Shown piece after piece: positions 6,724 through 11,372 of a stretch of DNA of 11,372 nucleotides. A program made the translations under genes and the position numbers. Source of the DNA: Promethearchaeota archaeon. Lineage in GTDB: Archaea > Asgardarchaeota > Lokiarchaeia > Sigynarchaeales > MK-D1. Under the pieces are notes generated by a model. It had not been told where the DNA came from and ran no database searches. It saw only the letters and a list, made by a program, of their open reading frames with translations. The stretch is taken from NCBI GenBank assembly GCA_016839385.1, contig JAEOUK010000692.1:1-11372 (forward strand), given 5' to 3'. The stretch's first letter is position 1. Each line of letters begins with the position of its first letter.

Positions 6724-7941
6724 ATGAAAAAACGTAACTTCTTCTCTTTGGTGATCACAGCATTTGTCGTTTCAGCATATAGTTACACGGAAAGTCAATG
6801 GATGAACTCTTGGGTTTCGAAAATTTTAGGAAAATCTAATTTTTACGTTTCACTTATGGTAGCTACCTCTGGATTCGTAGGAGCTGTCTTTTTCATAATA
6901 TGGGGAGCAGTTTCAGATAATACTCGAGACAAATGGGGTCGAAGAAAATCAATACTTGTTTCAGGTTTATTTATTACGGGAATTTTAGTTATTATTTTCG
7001 GATTTTCAAAAATTTACTGGATTTGCTTGATACTTGATGGAGTTCTCATTGGTATTACATCTAATATGTATCATTCTTCACGAAAGGCTCTTGTTCCCGA
7101 TATGACTGTAATACACGAGAGAGGGCGTATAAATAGCAATATTATGATCATTGGGGGAATAGGAAGTATTGTTACCTATGCTTTTGTAATTTGGGGAAGT
7201 TTCACAGAATTGACTCATATTTTAGTATTTGCCTTAACCGGATTTCTTTTAATTATTGCAGCAATTATAGTTTTTTTTACATTGAAGGAACCAATGGAAA
7301 ATCTACCCACTGTCCGTAATTGGTGGCAGGATGTTAAGAAAATCTTTTCATGGAAAGAATTTCGAGAGCATAAAGATTTTTATCGATTTTTTATTGCATG
7401 TTTATTTCCTATCATGGCACGCTACGCATATGCTCCATTTCTAATAATCTATATACAGAATGCTGGACTCAACAAATGGGAACTTCTAATATACTCATTA
7501 ATGATGGGCGGAGGTGCTGCTCTTGGTCCAATTATTTTTCCTCGAATCTCCGATCGTTTTGGTAGGAAGAAGATTGCGTTGATTACACTTCCAGGTGCGA
7601 TATTAGGATTGATCTTTTTAGCATTTTCGACTTATAGCATTTTTATTTTATGCAGTGGAATGTTCATCATGAATTTTTTCCTCGAAGGTCATAACTCCAC
7701 AAGTGAAACTTGGAGTCAAGACTTGGTGGATGAGGGTGCGAGAGGAAAATTTCTAGGAATCGTGAATATTACTAGCTCCGCTGGACAAATTCCCGGAGTA
7801 ATAATTGCAGGACTTTTTGCAGATCAATTGGGACTTTGGGTAGTTTTCATCATAGCTGCAGTTTTTGCTGTGATTGCAGTTCCTTTATACATGCGTGTTC
7901 CAGATTATTTAGCACGGGAGAAAAAAGTTTTAGCGAAATAA
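6724..7941 (+). CDS. Major facilitator superfamily transporter, possibly sugar:cation symporter type
   Basis: The 405-residue polytopic protein has the length and two-fold pattern of a 12-helix MFS carrier of the cytoplasmic membrane. The loop between helices 2 and 3 reads GAVSDNTRDKWGRRK (about 61-75), a full MFS motif A. The equivalent loop in the second half reads PRISDRFGRKK (about 273-283). The spaced form G-x-x-S-D-(7)-G-R-R-K resembles the glycoside-pentoside-hexuronide (GPH) symporter group, so a sugar or glycoside is a reasonable guess. Drug or organic-acid export cannot be excluded. A large central polar loop with WWQDVKKIFSWKEFREHKDF links the halves. The gene is divergent from the surface enzyme operon, which may supply its substrate. 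The zinc-ribbon gene begins 33 bases downstream and may be cotranscribed. Confidence 0.8.
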   Translation: MKKRNFFSLVITAFVVSAYSYTESQWMNSWVSKILGKSNFYVSLMVATSGFVGAVFFIIWGAVSDNTRDKWGRRKSILVSGLFITGILVIIFGFSKIYWICLILDGVLIGITSNMYHSSRKALVPDMTVIHERGRINSNIMIIGGIGSIVTYAFVIWGSFTELTHILVFALTGFLLIIAAIIVFFTLKEPMENLPTVRNWWQDVKKIFSWKEFREHKDFYRFFIACLFPIMARYAYAPFLIIYIQNAGLNKWELLIYSLMMGGGAALGPIIFPRISDRFGRKKIALITLPGAILGLIFLAFSTYSIFILCSGMFIMNFFLEGHNSTSETWSQDLVDEGARGKFLGIVNITSSAGQIPGVIIAGLFADQLGLWVVFIIAAVFAVIAVPLYMRVPDYLAREKKVLAK

Positions 7942-7963
7942 ATGTATACTTGATCGGTAAATT

Positions 7964-7968
7964 GGTGA
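7964..7968 (+). promoter_or_regulatory. Shine-Dalgarno site fixing a GTG start
   Basis: GGTGA lies six bases before the GTG at 7975. The zinc-ribbon reading frame has no nearby ATG that would keep the first cysteine pair, so this site justifies the GTG start. Confidence 0.65.
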
Positions 7969-7974
7969 ATTATT

Positions 7975-8232
7975 GTGAAAGGAAAAAAAGGATTATGTCA
8001 TAAATGCGGAACTAAAAGTGCTATCTATGAACCATCCATGCAGAAATATAAATGTCATATATGTGGAACGGAATTTGATGAACAGAAATTTGAGTTGATT
8101 GGAAATTATAATGTATTCCAAGATTACGATGAGGACCATATCAGGTTTGTTAAATTTGAACTTGAAGAAGGTCAATATAAAATCATCAATGAAGGTGGAC
8201 GAGTCACAATTATTATAACTGAACATAAATAA
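7975..8232 (+). CDS. Small zinc-ribbon protein
   Basis: This 85-residue protein starts at GTG with a good SD. Residues 8-11 (CHKC) and 27-30 (CHIC) form a CxxC-15-CxxC zinc ribbon, each pair followed by Gly-Thr, as is common in archaeal ribbons. The rest (about 40-85) is acidic and predicted beta-rich, with FVKFELEEGQYKIINEGG and VTIIITEHK. I recognise no specific family. It could bind nucleic acid or protein. Its TAA overlaps the ATG of the DNA methyltransferase by one base (TAATG). The two are probably translated together, and the ribbon may assist or target the methyltransferase; this is inference from context only. A promoter between the transporter and this gene is not evident in the 33-bp gap. 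Confidence 0.75.
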   Translation: MKGKKGLCHKCGTKSAIYEPSMQKYKCHICGTEFDEQKFELIGNYNVFQDYDEDHIRFVKFELEEGQYKIINEGGRVTIIITEHK

Positions 8233-9434
8233 TGGGAATTTGTGTGAGTCGATTGAAAAACACATCCCAATTCTTTCTAAAGCATCAACCAATCGTTTAT
8301 TTATCCAGTTCTGAGAACATGAAAGAAATTAGGGATAATTCAATCGATTTAATTATTACTTCTCCACCTTATGGTCAAATAAAAGATTATAATTCAGAAA
8401 GTCAAATTGGATATGGAGAGGAATTTTCTGATTATTTTACAAGGTTAAAAAATGTCTGGCAGGAATGTTATCGAGTTTTAACACCTCAACGACGCTGTTG
8501 TATTAATATTGGAGATCAATACCTACGTGCACGTGACTATGAACGATATCGTGTTCTTCCTATTGCAGGAAAAATAATCCAAGATTGTTGTGATATTGGA
8601 TTTGACTTTTTGGGAGACATTATTTGGAAGAAGGTGAGTACTACAAATACCACAGGAGGATGTTCATTGATGGGATCTCTGTTTTATCCAGGAAATGGAA
8701 TGGTAACCTTTGATTACGAACATGTATTGATATTCAAAAAGGTTGAGGGAAAACAAAAAAAGGTGAGTAGAGAAACAAAAGAATTATCGAAAATTTGCAT
8801 GGATGAGTGGAAGAAATGGTATATAGGTCACTGGACTTTCCCTGGCATGCAGCAAAAAGAACATATTGCCATGTTTCCCGAAGAATTACCATATCGACTG
8901 ATCCGAATGTTTTCTTATCTAAATGAAACTGTGTTAGATCCATTTGCGGGTTCGGGTACAAGCTTAAAAGTAGCGGGAAACTATGGAAGGAAGAGCATTG
9001 GATATGAAATTAACGCGGAATACACCTCGATCATTGAGAATAAAGTAAGAGAGGATTATTCTCAAAGAGATTTTCATTCAATAATCCAAAAACTATATCA
9101 GAATGATAATCAGTTCGACTATCAATTTTCTACACAAAAATCAATTATTTGCATTAATGTGGGTTCCAAGAAATTAGTAATTGACTTTGTTAAGTTACCT
9201 GAGGATTGCACTACAACACAGAAAGATGATATTTATAATACAAAGTTACAGGAAAACAATGTAAAGCATTTCTTCTCCAATAATAAATCCTGGATTAGGA
9301 TTAGTGACTATAGAGTAATCGTTGATAAACAAACTCGCAAAAATTTTGAAGTAGACTATTCTGTAACTGAAAATGACAAGGAATTGAAATTTATTGATTA
9401 CGATACATTCATGAATAAATTACCAAGGAAGTAA
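8232..9434 (+). CDS. DNA methyltransferase, beta class, probably N4-cytosine
   Basis: The protein would transfer a methyl group from S-adenosylmethionine to an exocyclic amino group in DNA. Catalytic motif IV, TSPPYG, is at 43-48. SAM-binding motif I, VLDPFAGSGTS, is at 234-244, after a motif X-like HIAMFPEELPYRLI. The order IV, X, I defines the beta class. SPPY rather than DPPY favours N4-cytosine, but N6-adenine is possible. The last 120 or so residues (about 280-400) go beyond the catalytic fold. They contain KKLVIDFVKLPE and YRVIVDKQTRKNFEVDY and match nothing I can name. No recognisable restriction endonuclease gene lies beside it, so it is either solitary or its partner is unrecognised. 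The ATG overlaps the stop of the zinc-ribbon gene and has no clear SD, suggesting translational coupling. A GTG at 8242 is out of frame and not a start. The 3' end overlaps the convergent pyrF by 15 bp. Confidence 0.85.
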   Translation: MGICVSRLKNTSQFFLKHQPIVYLSSSENMKEIRDNSIDLIITSPPYGQIKDYNSESQIGYGEEFSDYFTRLKNVWQECYRVLTPQRRCCINIGDQYLRARDYERYRVLPIAGKIIQDCCDIGFDFLGDIIWKKVSTTNTTGGCSLMGSLFYPGNGMVTFDYEHVLIFKKVEGKQKKVSRETKELSKICMDEWKKWYIGHWTFPGMQQKEHIAMFPEELPYRLIRMFSYLNETVLDPFAGSGTSLKVAGNYGRKSIGYEINAEYTSIIENKVREDYSQRDFHSIIQKLYQNDNQFDYQFSTQKSIICINVGSKKLVIDFVKLPEDCTTTQKDDIYNTKLQENNVKHFFSNNKSWIRISDYRVIVDKQTRKNFEVDYSVTENDKELKFIDYDTFMNKLPRK

Positions 9435-10379
9435 ATTTTGTTTTTCAATTGCATCGTTAATTTCAATACGCATCAATTCTGCAGCTTCTAAAGCAGCTTC
9501 AGCGAATTCTTCCGAATTAAACCGTTTCCCAGCTATTTCATTTACATATGCATAATCAATTCCACGAGAAGAATTCACAATAGCTCCATATCCATCTGGA
9601 TTAATTCCATTCGCTACTGCCTCTGCACTTCCGCCTTGGGTACCATATCCAGGGATGAGAATAAATGAATTGGGTATTACTTTGCGTAGCGCTTTTAATT
9701 CTTGCGGGAATGTTGCACCTATTACCGCACCTACTCCTGAATATCCATTTTTAATTGGGTTTTTTTGAGACCAAGAGTAGACTAATTCTGCCATATGCAT
9801 ATAATTTCGCTTCAGAGTAATCGGTTCTGAAATAAATAATGTCATTTTTTCCATTTCTATTTCTTTCTTTGTTGCAAATAAATCCTGAAATTGACTACTG
9901 CTTTTATTTGAGGTTTTAACTAGTGCAAATATTCCTTTATTTTCATATTCCATGAAAGGCTGCACTCCATCGATACCAAGATAGGAGTTTACAGTTACTG
10001 CATCTGCTTTATAATTGTCAAACACGGAAACAGCATAAGCTTTTGCCGTATTTCCGATATCATTTCTTTTTGCATCTAGTATCGCTAATCCACCAAGAGA
10101 ATGTATGTAATTAATCGTTAGTTTGATTGCATCATAAGCGAAATATTTCTCATAGAATGCACTCTGGAGTTTGTATATAGGGCTTATTCGATGAGTTTTA
10201 TCTATAATTGCTTTATTGAATCCTAATATTGCTTTAGTAAAATCGTGCTGGTTTTCTTCCAACAGATGCTTTGGTATGCAATTTTCACCCTCAAAATTCG
10301 GATCTAAACCAATGCAAATATAAGATTTCTTGTTCTTGATTTGGTTCAGTAGAGCTTCAGAAAAAAACTGATCCGTCAT
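9420..10379 (-). CDS. pyrF: Orotidine 5'-phosphate decarboxylase, subfamily 2 (long form)
   Basis: This enzyme performs the last step of UMP synthesis, decarboxylating orotidine monophosphate. Residues 21-27 (ICIGLDP) provide the first conserved Asp (D26). YKLQSAFYE begins at 69 with K70. The catalytic tetrad region is LDAKRNDIGNTA at 101-112, with D102, K104 and D107. Further on come VTVNSYLGIDGVQPF, ALVKTSNKSSSQFQ, GAVIGATFPQELKALR, ILIPGYGTQGGS (phosphate-binding loop) and IVNSSRGIDYA. The GATFPQEL and PG-GTQGG-S patterns and the 319-residue length mark subfamily 2, longer than the roughly 220-residue form common in archaea. It is complete. The ATG has no visible SD; an AGGTGA further upstream (10435-10440) has no start codon at useful distance. 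Because the frame has no other ATG, GTG or TTG back to that site, the ATG at 10379 is the likely start. No other pyrimidine gene lies nearby. Confidence 0.93.
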   Translation of the reverse strand: MTDQFFSEALLNQIKNKKSYICIGLDPNFEGENCIPKHLLEENQHDFTKAILGFNKAIIDKTHRISPIYKLQSAFYEKYFAYDAIKLTINYIHSLGGLAILDAKRNDIGNTAKAYAVSVFDNYKADAVTVNSYLGIDGVQPFMEYENKGIFALVKTSNKSSSQFQDLFATKKEIEMEKMTLFISEPITLKRNYMHMAELVYSWSQKNPIKNGYSGVGAVIGATFPQELKALRKVIPNSFILIPGYGTQGGSAEAVANGINPDGYGAIVNSSRGIDYAYVNEIAGKRFNSEEFAEAALEAAELMRIEINDAIEKQNLLPW

Positions 10380-10458
10380 ATTATGAAGAAATAGAATGTA
10401 GAGAATTAATGCTTTACTTTGAAAGAAGTCAGATTCACCTCTACACTTACAATTATCG

Positions 10459-10512
10459 TAAAAAGAAATCTTAGGAAAAAGAAAAGGAAAATAAAACGCC
10501 GGCTAATTGCCG
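10459..10512 (-). terminator. Hairpin plus T-rich terminator downstream of cysH
   Basis: About 25 bases after the cysH stop, the minus strand reads CGGC-AATTA-GCCG (10512 to 10500), a short stem-loop. It is followed by T-rich sequence with T-runs of 4-5 bases between 10496 and 10459. This probably ends the cysH transcript before pyrF. Confidence 0.55.
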
Positions 10513-10536
10513 ATCGTTAGTTATTCGTAAAATATC

Positions 10537-11241
10537 TTATTTTAAATATTGAGTGTGGATTCCACATTCGCCCCCACACTTAGAAGTATCAATCCAGCGA
10601 CCCTCTCGCTCTAATTGCTCAGGATAAATGGGTTTAGTACAAGTAGCACAACCAAGACTCCTGTATCGTCTGCCATCCTTAAATTCTTTTTCGTACCATG
10701 GGTGTAAAGGGATACTATTATCTCGCAGATATTGTAATACTTCTTCCTCCGTGAATGTGAGAATTGGGTTGATTTTCATTAAACCGTTTTTATTTTCAAT
10801 TTCTTCATAATCAAGTCGAGTTCTCCCTTCGGTATTTCTTAAACCACAAACCCAAGCATCAAGATCCTTAACCGCTTCCTTAGTCGGGTCAACTTTTAGG
10901 AGTTTACAACATAAGTCCGGTTTTTCTTTGTAAATTTTACCTTCTAAAGCAGCAGATTCTTGTTTAAATTCTTCTGATGGTAATAAAATCGTGTTAATAT
11001 TAGCCTCTTTTAGAATTTTAGGAATTCGATCTGCAACCATATAAACAGTAACATTGAGATTCATTTCTCGGTTCATTTGAACCAAATACTCAAAGGTCTC
11101 TTTTGGCTTATATTTTGTCATAATCGAGAATATTGGAATATCAGGATCTACCATCTTTGATAAATGTACAACGACCATGGAATCTTTACCAAAGCTACAT
11201 GCAACACCAATTTTTGGCCATTTTTCTATAGCTTCTCGCAT
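10537..11241 (-). CDS. cysH: APS/PAPS reductase-like protein (CysH family, [4Fe-4S] type), N-terminus uncertain
   Basis: The likely role is reduction of adenylyl sulfate (or PAPS) to sulfite in sulfate assimilation; a thiolation or other adenylyl-transfer role in the same family is possible. From the ATG at 11241 there are 234 residues. The PP-loop is CSFGKDS at 15-21. CC near 111 and CATC near 194-197 match the four cysteines of the [4Fe-4S] cluster of APS reductases. VCGLRNTEGRTR and INPILTFTEEEVLQYLRD are typical. The C-terminal GGECGIHT carries the catalytic cysteine of the ECGLH motif. The frame stays open upstream of 11241 to 11304 and encodes IDLFYWKVEHAKD, which looks like the family's N-terminal helix. 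No usual start codon exists there. An ATG at 11316 with an SD and a TATA box would be the natural start, but TAA at 11305-11307 is codon 4. It may therefore be a mutated gene, a sequence error, or an unusual start. Confidence 0.8.
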   Translation of the reverse strand: MREAIEKWPKIGVACSFGKDSMVVVHLSKMVDPDIPIFSIMTKYKPKETFEYLVQMNREMNLNVTVYMVADRIPKILKEANINTILLPSEEFKQESAALEGKIYKEKPDLCCKLLKVDPTKEAVKDLDAWVCGLRNTEGRTRLDYEEIENKNGLMKINPILTFTEEEVLQYLRDNSIPLHPWYEKEFKDGRRYRSLGCATCTKPIYPEQLEREGRWIDTSKCGGECGIHTQYLK

Positions 11242-11347
11242 AATATCTTTAGCATGTTCAACTTTCCAGTAAAATAGGTCTATCGGTTCAGATTTAAGTT
11301 CGACTTATTGTTTCATGATTTTTTCACAGTTTAACTTTGCATAACTA

Positions 11348-11357
11348 TTTATATAAT
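11348..11357 (-). promoter_or_regulatory. TATA box for cysH
   Basis: The minus strand reads ATTATATAAA here, the clearest TATA box in the window. Archaeal spacing predicts a transcription start near 11327, about 10 bases before the ATG at 11316. A GTGA at 11323-11326 precedes that ATG by about six bases. This supports 11316, not 11241, as the ancestral start. Confidence 0.55.
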
Positions 11358-11372
11358 TTAACAAGTATGACA

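Noticed and set aside
7993..8292. A 99-codon minus-strand frame opposite the zinc-ribbon gene
   Set aside because: The plus strand has an SD, paired CxxC motifs and a coupled downstream gene. The antisense frame has no recognisable feature.
8232..9434. A restriction-modification system or defence island
   Set aside because: Only a methyltransferase and a zinc ribbon are present. Neighbours are a transporter and pyrF, and I can identify no nuclease or defence gene.
10435..10440. AGGTGA on the minus strand upstream of pyrF, as the SD of an extra small gene or an earlier pyrF start
   Set aside because: No ATG, GTG or TTG follows within SD distance, and the pyrF frame has no start codon between it and 10379.
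11305..11307. Selenocysteine or pyrrolysine recoding as the explanation of the early stop in cysH
   Set aside because: Those use TGA and TAG respectively. This codon is TAA, and no recoding structure is visible.

Overview
The window is AT-rich, densely packed, and most likely archaeal. Genes carry GGTGA/GAGGTGA/GTGAT-type Shine-Dalgarno (SD) sequences. Some intergenic gaps hold TTTATATA-like boxes at archaeal spacing, and two genes are followed by runs of T, as expected of archaeal termination. One large protein has an N-terminal membrane anchor and 15 N-glycosylation sequons, which fits a glycosylated archaeal surface protein. The eukaryote-like ornithine decarboxylase makes an Asgard-type archaeon an attractive guess, but nothing here proves it. 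A bacterial origin is not strictly excluded.

Left part, 1-3181, minus strand: the 5' 340 codons of an ornithine-type PLP decarboxylase (cut by the window edge), preceded by an AMP-forming acetyl-CoA synthetase. A 120-bp gap separates them, holding T-runs (acs terminator) and the likely decarboxylase promoter. A 14-bp perfect palindrome lies just upstream of acs.

Middle, 3341-7941: a small three-helix membrane protein (+) meets a two-gene minus-strand operon tail to tail, with interlocked stop codons. The operon encodes an anchored extracellular protein resembling the GH38/GH57 glycoside hydrolase/deacetylase superfamily and a seven-helix membrane protein; their ATG and TGA overlap by 4 nt. 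An MFS transporter with sugar-symporter-like motifs is transcribed divergently. Together these may form a carbohydrate or glycoconjugate handling cluster, which is inference.

Right part, 7975-11372: a zinc-ribbon protein and a beta-class DNA methyltransferase (probably N4-cytosine) are joined by a one-base stop/start overlap. The methyltransferase converges on a long-form (subfamily 2) orotidine 5'-phosphate decarboxylase. Upstream of that is a [4Fe-4S] APS/PAPS reductase-like CysH gene. Its best promoter, SD and ATG lie 75 nt upstream of the first uninterrupted ATG, but an in-frame TAA occurs at codon 4. Family-like protein sequence continues between that TAA and the downstream ATG. This is the most anomalous feature in the window.

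I see no tRNA, rRNA, CRISPR array, insertion sequence or integrase. No gene-free stretch exceeds about 210 bp. I did not find a clear previously undescribed multi-gene system; the strongest candidates for follow-up are the cysH 5' end, the surface-enzyme operon, and the zinc-ribbon/methyltransferase pair.
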